Shown here piece after piece: positions 7,085 through 15,561 of a DNA stretch of 64,000 bases. The notes beneath the pieces are model-generated. The model did not search any database, was not told the DNA's origin, and saw nothing but the letters and a program-made list of their open reading frames with translations. Each line of letters starts with the position of its first letter. Positions within the stretch are counted from its first letter, which is position 1. Source of the stretch: Acidimicrobiaceae bacterium (GTDB taxonomy: Bacteria > Actinomycetota > Acidimicrobiia > Acidimicrobiales > RAAP-2); the NCBI GenBank assembly GCA_003160635.1, contig PMLV01000325.1:1-64000 (forward strand). Direction: 5' to 3'. The position numbers were made by a program, and so were the translations under genes.

Positions 7085-8848
7085 TCAGCTCACGTGCTCG
7101 GTCCGGAGGTACTCGACCCGGACGCGGCCCGGCTGGAACTCGGCGAGGCGGCGGGCAAGAGGCTCCTCGTAGGTGGTGACAAAGATCTGCTCCAGTCCCG
7201 ACGCTGTGCTGAGGTGCGCCAGCATCGAGCCGACAAGGTGGCGACTAGGAGGATCGAGATGCTCAAGGGGCTCATCGACCCAACAGAAGGGCACCTTTGT
7301 CGTGACGAGGAGCGTCGTCAACCGCATCATGAGCTTGGCGACCATCTTTTCGCCCGCACTGAACGCGGCAAAGGCGAGGACGGCTCCACCTGCGTCTCGT
7401 GACATGGTGCCGTCTGGCAGCACATTGAGATTCGGCCGATCCGGAAACACCGACTGCCAGCGACGGTTGACCTCCGATGTCAACGGAGCGAGTTGCTCAC
7501 CTAGGACAGAGCTGATCGTGGAGTTGAGGGCCTTCTCGGCAGCATCGAGAAGCGCCACCTCGCGATAGCGCCGCTTGAGGAGTTCCGCTTCCTCCAGTTC
7601 GCCCGAGATCTGCTCGATCCTCTCTTCGGCGCGTTGGGCAGCAATTTCCAGCTCGCGAAGCGCGGCCGCTGCACGTTCAAGGTCCGCCAGCGCAGTGGCT
7701 GCATCGATACCGAGAAGGTCGGATTCCTCAACAGATTCCACGCTTGGTCTCTCGCCGAGGGCCGCGACACGCCGCTCCAGCGTCTCAACGTCGTTGAGAC
7801 GCTGCACGAGGGGGTGGGGGTCTATGACTTCAAGCCGTTGACGGACATCCGCGAGGTCCTGCAAGTGGAGATGCTCAGCCCTCCCTCGGCTCTCGTCGTC
7901 CAGCTCGCGTAAGCAGACGGGGCACTCCCCTCCAGCTTCGTGCAGCCTCGCGATCGCCTCCTCGACAGCCTCCAATCGTGCCTTGAGCTGAGCCTGCTCT
8001 GCTCTTGCCGACTCCACGCCGTCGCGCACCGACTGCTTGACTTGGTTAAGCACCTGTTCCAGCGGTGCGTCTTGCGGCGGCATGCCAACCACTTCCTCGA
8101 CCTCGCGACGAAACGCGACGTTGCGATCGTCCCAAATGGCAGCAGCCGCTTGGAGGCGAGCCGCTGCTGAGGCACGTTCCGAGGCTCCTTGGGAGTCTGC
8201 AAGCCTTTGACGAGCCGCAGACACTGCGGATCGAGCTGATTCGAGGCGGTTCTCGACCGCTGCCCTTTCGTCCCGTGCGGTGATGAGTTGCTCACTAGTG
8301 GCCGTTAGTTCTGCTCGTGCCGCGCTGACGCCACGATTGGCTCGCCTAAGCGCGGGCCCGATTTCCTCGAGGGCTCGCTGTAACTCGTCGAGCGAATAGA
8401 CGCTGCAAAGATGAGATCTGAGGTCGGGTTCGTCCTCCTCAACGCGCAGGTCTTCAGTGAGAAATGCGGTCCTGGACACGAAGCGCAAGTCGGCGGACCA
8501 GGCTTCAGAAAGGATGCCGCGGACCTCCTCCTCCTGCAGCGTTTGGCCGTCGAGGACAGCACTGAATTTCGAGGTAGAGCGAGCGCCGCGCAGTGTGATC
8601 TCGCGCCGGACTTCGAGCTCACCACGTTCGCTGGTCAGAGTCACCGTTGCAGCGGCCGCAGTATGACCATTACGTACCACTGTTGGGTCATCGGCCATTG
8701 GTCCCGGCGCAAGCGCCCACCGGACGGCTTCGAGGAGTGAGCTCTTTCCTACGCCATTTGGGGCGACCAGGAATGTAACGCCAGGATCGACGTGCAAGTC
8801 CAGGTGCCGATACGCTCGCCAGTTCTCAAGGCGGACCCGGCGGATCAT
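7085..8848 (-). CDS. Rad50/SMC-like ATPase with zinc-hook motif
   Basis: The 587-residue product begins with an ABC-type head. Walker A is at residues 29-38 (APNGVGKSSL). Two long coiled-coil arms flank a CPVC hook at about residue 307, and the C-terminal half carries an FSAGEKMV signature and a Walker B CWVDEPLEHLDP. This order (head, coil, CxxC hook, coil, head) is that of Rad50 and small SMC-like ATPases. These bind DNA ends or tether DNA, often with a nuclease partner. No SbcD/Mre11 nuclease gene is adjacent; the nearest nuclease-like gene is at 12107-13798. The start overlaps the previous stop (ATGA at 8845-8848), so it is coupled to the ZAS-motif protein. It is short for Rad50, closer to defence-associated RecF/SMC-like proteins. 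Confidence 0.85.
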   Translation of the reverse strand: MIRRVRLENWRAYRHLDLHVDPGVTFLVAPNGVGKSSLLEAVRWALAPGPMADDPTVVRNGHTAAAATVTLTSERGELEVRREITLRGARSTSKFSAVLDGQTLQEEEVRGILSEAWSADLRFVSRTAFLTEDLRVEEDEPDLRSHLCSVYSLDELQRALEEIGPALRRANRGVSAARAELTATSEQLITARDERAAVENRLESARSAVSAARQRLADSQGASERASAAARLQAAAAIWDDRNVAFRREVEEVVGMPPQDAPLEQVLNQVKQSVRDGVESARAEQAQLKARLEAVEEAIARLHEAGGECPVCLRELDDESRGRAEHLHLQDLADVRQRLEVIDPHPLVQRLNDVETLERRVAALGERPSVESVEESDLLGIDAATALADLERAAAALRELEIAAQRAEERIEQISGELEEAELLKRRYREVALLDAAEKALNSTISSVLGEQLAPLTSEVNRRWQSVFPDRPNLNVLPDGTMSRDAGGAVLAFAAFSAGEKMVAKLMMRLTTLLVTTKVPFCWVDEPLEHLDPPSRHLVGSMLAHLSTASGLEQIFVTTYEEPLARRLAEFQPGRVRVEYLRTEHVS

Positions 8849-10200
8849 GAGTCGTTCCGATCAGCGAGGTTGGCAATCCGCTCCGCGACCGACTCGCCAG
8901 CGAGAGCGCCTCTCAACACGTCGTTCAACTCATGGCCGAGGTGCTCAGCCGATTCGTAGCCGGCGATCTTCGACGCGATCCTGGCTCGCCGCCCTTGCCG
9001 CGCCACTTCTTCCAGCGCTGAGGCTGCGGACCGTGAGAGGGTGGCAAGGACGTCGGAGGGAGATGCAGAACCGCGTGTCGTCCATGCGGTCTCCGACCAT
9101 GCTGAATTTTGGTCAAGGAACTTCGAGATCGCATCGACCGGCGCCAAACCAGAGACCATGGGGCTCGGCGGACTTGTCTCACCCGATGGCACACCAATTC
9201 CGTAGTTAAGAGAAGCGGCATCAAAGACTTCCGCGCTAGGGCTTAGCCCGGTCACTAGCACCACGAGCGCCGAAGCATTGAAGCGTGTCAGTACCGACAG
9301 TGCAGCGTTGAAATCGGCGTCATTCACGAGTCCAGACAAGGTATCGAACACAACAAGGATCGTTCCGAATTCATCGACCCTGGCGATCGGTGACCAACCC
9401 TTCGAATAGGCGAGAGTGTGCTCCTCCCATGAACCGAGCCTGTGGACCTTGCAGACTTCGCCACGTCGATCACGAAGCTCCGTCGCGAGATCTTGCGCCA
9501 GACGCTCAGGTTGAGGCGATGGCGCATCAGCGGCGGTATCTGGGTCGGGACTGACCTCTTCCAGGACAGCAAGGCTGTCCGCGAGGATCTGGCGAAATTC
9601 CAGCCGCGGGTCGGTCGGTCCGTTAATGGGTTCGCCACGCGACGTGCCAGAAAGCGAGCCTGCGAGTAGCAGATCGACCTCGGCGGGCATGACCAGCTCG
9701 GCAAAGAAGACAGCAAGCACTGACTCTGGCAGCTCCACCGCAAGCATCGGGTAGACGGCAAGCGATATGTCGAACGGTGATATCGCTTCATCGATCACCA
9801 CTGTCTCGTCGTCAGCAGAGAGAGCGTCAAAGGTGACTGGCGCCACGAAGACCCGATCCTCCGTCAGCCGGACAACAAGGAGCAGGATCCGCTCCTCGTC
9901 GCCGGTCGCCCAAAGTTGGCCAGGCAGCAATCGATCGACATCCACGGTCGCTACCCTCGGCGTAGGGAAATCGAGTCGCGGCCAGTCTCCGACCTTCTCG
10001 GCAGCCGCCGAAACGATTCCCTTTGGGCCGCCTGGGCTCACTTCTTCGCTGAGCGTATTGCGCAACCGGCGTAGTTTGATCCGGCACAGGAGACACTCAC
10101 GGAGATGTTGCTCCAGCTCATCCCTCTGCTCATCGTCGATCAGCCCGCTAGCGAAGTCAGCGAGATCTACATCAAGAGGGTGTTTGAATCCGTACCTCAT
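8845..10200 (-). CDS. Protein with N-terminal zinc anti-sigma (ZAS) motif and large unknown C-terminal region
   Basis: The 451-residue product carries H32-x3-C36-x2-C39 (EQHLRECLLC) preceded by an acidic helix. This is the zinc-binding anti-sigma signature of proteins that sequester ECF sigma factors. The remaining 400 residues match nothing I recognise. They contain a weak alpha/beta pattern with hydrophobic strands (TILVVFDTLSGL, ASALVVLVTGLSP), which may be a signal-receiving domain. The gene sits 10 bases after the sigma-like gene, as sigma/anti-sigma pairs do. The ATG at 10200 lacks a good ribosome site and probably depends on coupling; a longer frame to 10302 would overlap the upstream gene by 92 bases. 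No membrane helix is present, so regulation would be cytoplasmic. Confidence 0.65.
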   Translation of the reverse strand: MRYGFKHPLDVDLADFASGLIDDEQRDELEQHLRECLLCRIKLRRLRNTLSEEVSPGGPKGIVSAAAEKVGDWPRLDFPTPRVATVDVDRLLPGQLWATGDEERILLLVVRLTEDRVFVAPVTFDALSADDETVVIDEAISPFDISLAVYPMLAVELPESVLAVFFAELVMPAEVDLLLAGSLSGTSRGEPINGPTDPRLEFRQILADSLAVLEEVSPDPDTAADAPSPQPERLAQDLATELRDRRGEVCKVHRLGSWEEHTLAYSKGWSPIARVDEFGTILVVFDTLSGLVNDADFNAALSVLTRFNASALVVLVTGLSPSAEVFDAASLNYGIGVPSGETSPPSPMVSGLAPVDAISKFLDQNSAWSETAWTTRGSASPSDVLATLSRSAASALEEVARQGRRARIASKIAGYESAEHLGHELNDVLRGALAGESVAERIANLADRNDS

Positions 10201-10210
10201 CGCGCTGTCA

Positions 10211-11164
10211 TTACGTCGGACCTCCACTGTCTGTCCACTGTTCAGTCCATAATCGAGCAAGTTCAAGGACTTGTGCTGCGACGGCTTCGCCGTCGGAATC
10301 ATCGACGAGCTCTATCTTTAGGAGCTCCGTCGCCCCTTTCCGGATGACGTGCGCCTGTGACGGCCCAACGCCGAGTAGCGGCGCCAGCTCGCGTACGGGG
10401 TATTCCAACCACGCAAGGGCAAGGCGTTCGCGGTCGTTGAGGAGCGCAAAGATCTCCGTGGCCCTGGTTTCTCGAAGTGCCTCGTCCGCGGTCCCATCAA
10501 TCATTGATGAAACCGGCGACCATGCACCATCCAACGAGGTCGCGTCCAGGGACACAGGGGCTTGGCCGAGCCCGAGTCGAACCCCGATTGCGGAAGCCAT
10601 CATCCTAGACGTGAGCGAGCCGCCGGCTACCTCGAGCAATGCTTTGCAGAGAAGTGCAATCGTTTCCGCATCAGCGACCGGCGCGTCACGACGAGCGTCA
10701 TGACCCCACTTCGGCGTCAGGATCTCGTGGGGACGAATCCCTTCGGCCAGACGATCTAAGTCGGCAAGCCCAGGAGCGTTCGGGCCGTCGGCGAGCGACC
10801 AGCGACCGTCCATGCGGACGAATTCGGCACGCTTACCGAGCACATCATTGAGGCGGACCACCAGCTTGCCAATAGGCGTCCGCCGGCCGAGGTCGGCGAG
10901 AAAGTTCCTGACAGTTCCCTGGAGTCTGGCTTTCAGGGCTTGATCACTGCTGCAGGTGGTGGCGAGGTCCACAAGGCGACGTGGTGTCTGCGGATCGGCG
11001 ACGAACTCCGAAACAATCCGGCCGACAGCTTCACCGTCCCACTTCGTGAGGCCGTCAGGTGGGGGGAAGTTCCGGGTGACGGCCACGGCCCTGATCGTCT
11101 TATGCAGCAGCAAAACGAACTCGTCGCCGATCGATCCACCTCTGAGTTCGTCGAGGGGAGTCAC
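10211..11164 (-). CDS. Sigma-70 region-4-like DNA-binding protein
   Basis: The 317-residue product has a C-terminal helix-turn-helix with sigma region 4 character: LNDRERLALAWLEYPVRELA then LLGVGPSQAHVIRKGATELL. The first 230 residues are helical and lack a recognisable region 2, so it may be a divergent or partial sigma factor rather than a standard ECF member. It is followed directly by the ZAS-motif protein, which supports a sigma/anti-sigma pair. It overlaps the 11161-11514 gene by 4 bases. I infer that it drives expression of this operon in response to a cue. It could instead be an ordinary HTH activator. Confidence 0.6.
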   Translation of the reverse strand: MTPLDELRGGSIGDEFVLLLHKTIRAVAVTRNFPPPDGLTKWDGEAVGRIVSEFVADPQTPRRLVDLATTCSSDQALKARLQGTVRNFLADLGRRTPIGKLVVRLNDVLGKRAEFVRMDGRWSLADGPNAPGLADLDRLAEGIRPHEILTPKWGHDARRDAPVADAETIALLCKALLEVAGGSLTSRMMASAIGVRLGLGQAPVSLDATSLDGAWSPVSSMIDGTADEALRETRATEIFALLNDRERLALAWLEYPVRELAPLLGVGPSQAHVIRKGATELLKIELVDDSDGEAVAAQVLELARLWTEQWTDSGGPT

Positions 11165-11514
11165 AGGAACCTCGCGCAGACAGCTACGAAGGTGTCGTCG
11201 TCGAGCAGGCCGGTCGATGTCACGTTACCGAGCGTCCAAAGCTCGCAAAGGACGTTCGCTCGACGTGAGAACCACCCCTCCTTGCTCAAACCGAGGTTCT
11301 CCGACGGCGGGTGAGAGATGCCCCAGCGCTCCGTGCTCGAGCGCGTGGCTACTCGCACCGTCCCGGCGGTGGTCTCAGGTACCGCCATCACCACGACCGG
11401 CCGCTGCTCCTCCGGGTCGTCGGGTAGCAGGAGCGTCGTGTCGACCCAGTACACCACCTGGATGTCGGGTATGAACGGAGTTTCCTCGTAGAGCGGGATC
11501 ACAATCCTCGTCAT
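11161..11514 (-). CDS. Small protein with weak PemK/MazF-like features
   Basis: The 117-residue product has a beta-rich pattern with RPVVVMAVPE, RVATRSST and a GLSKEGWFSRRANVLCELWTL segment. This loosely follows the PemK/MazF barrel (RPvvvm..., R-S-T and a 'lskeG.f' loop). I am not sure of the family. It overlaps the sigma-like gene by 4 bases and its ATG overlaps the stop of a tiny upstream ORF. In this position it could be a toxin-like or accessory regulatory protein of the operon. Confidence 0.45.
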   Translation of the reverse strand: MTRIVIPLYEETPFIPDIQVVYWVDTTLLLPDDPEEQRPVVVMAVPETTAGTVRVATRSSTERWGISHPPSENLGLSKEGWFSRRANVLCELWTLGNVTSTGLLDDDTFVAVCARFL

Positions 11515-11606
11515 GGAGTGAAACCGCCTTGTGGCAAACTCCGGACGGCCGCCGCCACCGCTCGGGACCGGGCAATAAGATCGTGAGCGACGAGCGATAC
11601 CTCCAT
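11511..11606 (-). CDS. Putative 31-residue coupled leader ORF
   Basis: An ATG at 11606, directly preceded by GTAGGAGG, opens a 31-codon frame. It encodes a likely amphipathic helix (LVAHDLIARSRAVAAAVRSL), and its TGA overlaps the ATG of the next gene (TCAT at 11511-11514 on the plus strand). An in-frame TAG lies two codons upstream, so no longer form exists. It could be a real small protein or a coupling leader. The ribosome site is unusually close to the ATG, which lowers confidence. Confidence 0.35.
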   Translation of the reverse strand: MEVSLVAHDLIARSRAVAAAVRSLPQGGFTP

Positions 11607-11756
11607 CCTCCTACCCCTACGTCGGATCTCCCGACGGTGTCCGGCCACGGACCCAAGGGCCATCCCAAAACGCAGAGATCGGCACGTCTTCGCGCCGTAG
11701 AAGCTGAGTAGGGCACCGCGTGGGGCATGCGTAGTGCAGCGCGACGAATCATTGAA

Positions 11757-12035
11757 CTAATTGAACTCGAAGCACACGCCGCCCTTGCCAAGGCGATAGC
11801 CAGCCAGGAGCTCGGTCCGCAGCTCGATGACGCCGCCTTCGTCGGCCCAGAAGTCCCTGCGCCTGCGGTCGAGGCGATTGGGATTGAGCTCATCCAAGTA
11901 GCTGAGCATCTCCTCATAGGTGTCGCCGACCGCTTGCGAGGCAACTTCTGAGTGGTCGATCAGGAAGCGCAGGGGTGGCTGGGGGACGAAGGTTCGAGCC
12001 AACGAGCGAAGGTTGGCCACCGGTGGGTCACTCAT
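11757..12035 (-). CDS. Small hypothetical protein
   Basis: The 92-residue product is acidic and helical in its middle (DTYEEMLSYLDELNP) and ends KGGVCFEFN. I recognise no family. It lies 71 bases after the nuclease-like gene on the same strand and about 150 bases before the leader ORF of the ubiquitin-like operon. The ATG at 12035 is chosen over 12050 by position of the charged start; neither has a strong ribosome site. Confidence 0.5.
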   Translation of the reverse strand: MSDPPVANLRSLARTFVPQPPLRFLIDHSEVASQAVGDTYEEMLSYLDELNPNRLDRRRRDFWADEGGVIELRTELLAGYRLGKGGVCFEFN

Positions 12036-12106
12036 CCAGTGTGCCCACATTCAGAGGACCTTGCACGCCGCGCCACAAAGTCGGGCAGCTATGGAACTCC
12101 GTGCGA

Positions 12107-13798
12107 CTACCGGTCGGGTACGTACAGAGATTCCTTGCAGCGCGCCGCGGACAGCGTGACTCTCACCCGGTCTTCCGCCGATTCCGATCGAGTGATCTCC
12201 AGCCCGCTGATCTCATCACTGAGTGATCCGAAGGGGGCATCGACTCCGGCGATCGTCAAAAAGAGCGGCGCTACGGATCGCATCGGGTCTCCGCTAGCCA
12301 CAATCTGCTGGACCACTGCCAGCTGCTCGGACGACGTCGTCAACTCCACCTCGATCCGCTCGAATCCCAGCACCTCACCACGCAGGAGTCGGAGCACCCG
12401 ATGGCAGTCCTCCATCAGTTCGGCCGAAACGCTCTCAGGGAGTATCAGGGGTACCGAGGTGTAAGGCTGCAGCTCGGCCAACAGCTCGACGAATTGGAGC
12501 GACAGGTCATCCGCCGGCTCCTCGGTCTCGTCAAGCACCTCCTCTGCCCGTGCCCACACGGCGGGGCCACGGTAGAGCGTCACGAGAATCCTGTTCGGCG
12601 CCCTGAGCCCGTGGAGGAATCTGGCCGCCTGGAGTACCGATGCGGCCGCTTTTCCTGCGAACGTCTGCCGACTGACCCCCCAGGTCGCGGGAGCTTGGGG
12701 GCCTGCGCCATCGGGCTTGTCGATCCGGAGTTCGTACTCGAAGGCACCGGCCGCCTCCCGCCCTGACAGTTCGATTCCCCTGTTCCCGACTGTCACATCG
12801 GTCACGCGCACCGTCACCTGAGCGATCTTCAGATCCTGAGGCGACATCAGGGAGATCTCGACTCTGTCGGGGGCCCCGGCCGGCACGGTACGAGGACCGA
12901 GACGCGCTCTCCCGCCCTTGTGGTCGCCACTCAGACCGCCGGGTGCATTGATCTTGAAGCCCCCGAGCGCACCCTCGGGCACTTCCAACGCGCGCCCGTA
13001 GTCGACATGATCCCGGTACGCGTCGAGGATGTTCACCCCGCGCTCTTCGTCGACGACGACGACTGAAAACGAGCCGCTGATCGGACGATCGAGCAGCGCC
13101 TGGGGGTAGCGGGCGAAGACGTCGATCGTGACGAATCCCACGCCGTCGAAGCCACGCGTCTGACTGAGGATGGACCTCGGATTGGGTGAGTCGGGCGGCT
13201 CCCCCGTCACGGCGATGTCGTACCTGTAGTGGGGGTCCGCGTCGTTGACCTCGGATCGCAGCTCGAGGATGCTGGCGGCGGCGTCAGCGGGCCTTGGCGG
13301 GGTTTCCGGATCTGCGAGCAGTTGGGAAAGGGTCCTAACCCGGCCGAGCAGACGGGCCTTCTCATCCCTGAGGTAGTAATCGATAACCCCGGGATATTTC
13401 GAAGCCTCCGAATCCCAGAACACGCGCCCGCGCCAGTCGCAAGGAAACAGAGCAGACGCGGTCAGCGCGTTGAACCACTGCTCCTCCGTATCGGTCCGAT
13501 CCAGTGGAAGGACAAGGGACCAGGCGACGACTGGTCTGTCGAGCCGTGGGGCCGTGCACACCTCCTCGAAGGACCCTTTGATCTGCCGCTTCTGGTCGGG
13601 GGTGAGGCGCTCGGAGAACTTCTTGATCTGGAAGACGTGGTAGCCCCCCTCGACGGGATCCACGACGTCGACCCCGCCGTCGCCCTGCGAGGCCGCCCGC
13701 CGCCACGAGTTCGGCCGCTCCTGGTGGAGTAGGACCGCCATCACCAGCTCGAGCGTCTCACCCGGGTAAGAACCCCAGTTCACGGGTCCGATGGTCAC
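12107..13798 (-). CDS. Restriction-endonuclease-like (PD-(D/E)xK) protein with large unknown C-terminal part
   Basis: The 563-residue product has an N-terminal domain with GDGGVDVVDP at about residues 40-49 and YHVFQIKKF at about 53-61. This is the D...QxK pattern of Mrr-like and other PD-(D/E)xK nucleases. An alpha/beta region follows (VVAWSLVLPLDRTDTEEQW). Such N-terminal domains are seen in bacterial defence genes in front of variable sensor or effector modules. The remaining 400 residues are beta-rich and unrecognised. It is upstream of, and on the same strand as, the ubiquitin-like operon. A shared role is possible but the 242-base gap at 11515-11756 argues for separate transcription. 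Confidence 0.6.
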   Translation of the reverse strand: MTIGPVNWGSYPGETLELVMAVLLHQERPNSWRRAASQGDGGVDVVDPVEGGYHVFQIKKFSERLTPDQKRQIKGSFEEVCTAPRLDRPVVAWSLVLPLDRTDTEEQWFNALTASALFPCDWRGRVFWDSEASKYPGVIDYYLRDEKARLLGRVRTLSQLLADPETPPRPADAAASILELRSEVNDADPHYRYDIAVTGEPPDSPNPRSILSQTRGFDGVGFVTIDVFARYPQALLDRPISGSFSVVVVDEERGVNILDAYRDHVDYGRALEVPEGALGGFKINAPGGLSGDHKGGRARLGPRTVPAGAPDRVEISLMSPQDLKIAQVTVRVTDVTVGNRGIELSGREAAGAFEYELRIDKPDGAGPQAPATWGVSRQTFAGKAAASVLQAARFLHGLRAPNRILVTLYRGPAVWARAEEVLDETEEPADDLSLQFVELLAELQPYTSVPLILPESVSAELMEDCHRVLRLLRGEVLGFERIEVELTTSSEQLAVVQQIVASGDPMRSVAPLFLTIAGVDAPFGSLSDEISGLEITRSESAEDRVRVTLSAARCKESLYVPDR

Positions 13799-13832
13799 CC
13801 CCGAATCGTATGGGCTCCGTGTTCCATCGCAG

Positions 13833-14181
13833 TCATGGGGGCGTCACCAGCGGGGCGTCTGGGACGGGATCGGTCAGCGAAAGCCCGAAGTCGTGGAGGG
13901 TCACGGGCACATCGGGGAGAGCGTCACCGAGGTGAGCACGTCCGGCCGATAGGCGGCAGCCCAACGCTCCACTGATTCGGGGTGAGTTGTCCATTGCGGG
14001 ATCGGACCAGTAGCCGCGCATTGATCAGGGCCGACACCGAGACCGGATCGAGTCCGGTCACCGCACTGAAGTCCGAGATCTTCACGAACGGTCGCCGACG
14101 GGCGCTGCCTCGGCGGTGCAGTTCTAGGGACGTGGTGGACCCAGAGTCGTGCCGGAGATGTCCACAGAGGTAATCACACAT
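13833..14181 (-). pseudogene. Possible frameshifted small regulator gene
   Basis: From 14181 a frame encodes KISDFSAVTGLDPVSVSALI and a following RLLVRSRNGQLT, resembling a helix-turn-helix. At a CCCC run near 13983 the sensible continuation moves to another frame (PESVERWAAAYRPDVL), and the last part reads best in a third frame ending at 13833. I infer one or two frameshifts in a small helix-turn-helix-type gene, but the evidence is composition and flow only. Confidence 0.3.
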
Positions 14182-14248
14182 TTGCTTTTCGACGTCTCAG
14201 CACTGTCCACAACGACGGCAGTTCCTCGACTATGGACGATACGGCAGT

Positions 14249-14491
14249 TCAGTAAACGTAAATCTCGGCGATGTCTGATATGTCGATTGTCATCGGTTCC
14301 CCGGCGGGAGCTTCTTCACCATCGTCCCACCGCTCATAGACGATCGTCGTCCCGTTGTGCGAAATAAGGACTGCCCCGAACCGCTGACCACTCTGAGCGA
14401 CGAGCGACACAGCGAACGTGTCCCGACAAAGCGCGGTCAGGACGTCGTTGCGGAGGTCAGCAGCGTCGGCACTGAACACGACGCTGGTCAC
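14249..14491 (-). CDS. Small beta-rich hypothetical protein
   Basis: The 80-residue product reads as a helix followed by a small beta barrel (VSLVAQSGQRFGAVLISHNG, TTIVYERWDDGEE, ISDIAEIYVY). Its size and pattern recall Sm-like or KOW-like folds, but no family is recognised. It lies at the left border of the mobilisation module, on the same strand as the defence genes. Confidence 0.45.
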   Translation of the reverse strand: MTSVVFSADAADLRNDVLTALCRDTFAVSLVAQSGQRFGAVLISHNGTTIVYERWDDGEEAPAGEPMTIDISDIAEIYVY

Positions 14492-14601
14492 ATTCCTAAG
14501 GTAGTACGCGCTCGCATGTGTTCCACCGTCAATGTGTCCGGGTGCCCACCCCCATCAGGCACACTGTGGTGGATCTACCATGAAGCCCCGTAGGCTCGGA
14601 C

Positions 14602-15561
14602 ATGGACAGTGACGACTATCCCGGCCCCCGCATCGTCGGTCGCGGTGGGCGCGGGACGGGCGGCTGGGTCTGGGTCGCCCCCGGGATCGGGCAGCCGTTA
14701 CCAGAAGACCGGTCCGACAAACCATCACATCGGCAGCACGATTCAGCCACGAACGAGAACGGGTCGGATTCCGCCGTCCTTTTCGAAGAGGCAACCGCGC
14801 CGCCGTCTGAAGGAGAGCCCTCGTCGCCACTCCCCGAGGAGACACCGGCGGACCATGGGGTCCGTGTCAACGTCATCGGTCCCTTGGAGATCGAGTCGTG
14901 GGTAGACCCGCCGACGCGCCACAAGGTCACCGAGGCACTGTGCTTCTTGGCCCTCCACCGCAAACGACCGATGACCATGGAGGAGCTCCAGATCGCCCTT
15001 TCCAGTGACGGCGACGACGCTCCCGAGACGAGTGCGAAGAGCGTGCGCACCTACATGTCCGAGCTCCGCCGGTCATTGGGGGCGGAGCACGTTCCGTCGG
15101 CCCGTGGATCGGGCTATCGCCTGGCCGATTCGGTGAGCACCGACTGGGACGTGTTCCGGTCCCTCGTGGCGCTAAGACCCACGGAATTCGACGACCAGGT
15201 GCAGGCGCTCATCGACGCGCTGAACCTGGTGCGCGGTCGCCCCTTTGCCGGTACCGATTACGCGTGGGTTAACTCTGAGCTGTTGGTCTCTGAGATGGAG
15301 GTGGCGATCAGCGACGCCGCACGTCGATTGGGCAAGATCGCCATGGCCTCTAAGCGGAATCTCGAGGGCATCGCCTACTTCGCCGGCCGGCGCGCCGCTC
15401 TCGCCTGTCCCTACGACATCGGCCTGTGGGAGATGGCCATGGAGGCAGCTGCCGCCTTCGACCATGACGAGCTGGTCCGCACCTGGCGCGAGGCGCAGGC
15501 AACGCTCGGTGAGGATCCGACAGCCTTGCGCGACCTGGCCGAGCGGTTGGGCTTGGACTAA
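14602..15561 (+). CDS. AfsR/SARP-type transcriptional regulator (winged helix plus BTAD)
   Basis: The 319-residue protein has a low-complexity N terminus, then a winged-helix domain from about residue 88 (VNVIGPLEIE ... PMTMEELQIAL ... SVRTYMSELRRSLG ... GSGYRL). A BTAD helical domain follows (WDVFRSLVAL ... ALNLVRGRPFAG ... AACPYDIGLWEMAMEAA-like repeats). The order is that of SARP regulators, which activate nearby genes. It converges on the TraG gene with a 4-base overlap of stops (15558-15561). As the only plus-strand gene of the module it may control transfer genes; that is inference. Confidence 0.8.
   Translation: MDSDDYPGPRIVGRGGRGTGGWVWVAPGIGQPLPEDRSDKPSHRQHDSATNENGSDSAVLFEEATAPPSEGEPSSPLPEETPADHGVRVNVIGPLEIESWVDPPTRHKVTEALCFLALHRKRPMTMEELQIALSSDGDDAPETSAKSVRTYMSELRRSLGAEHVPSARGSGYRLADSVSTDWDVFRSLVALRPTEFDDQVQALIDALNLVRGRPFAGTDYAWVNSELLVSEMEVAISDAARRLGKIAMASKRNLEGIAYFAGRRAALACPYDIGLWEMAMEAAAAFDHDELVRTWREAQATLGEDPTALRDLAERLGLD

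Noticed and set aside
11375-11944. Minus-strand frame of 189 codons across the operon leader
   Set aside because: It is Arg/Ser-rich, overlaps two better-supported genes and has no ribosome site.
11985-12005. GGTTCGAGCC as a possible tRNA T-loop
   Set aside because: It lies within the 11757-12035 gene, and no acceptor stem or anticodon arm can be formed around it.
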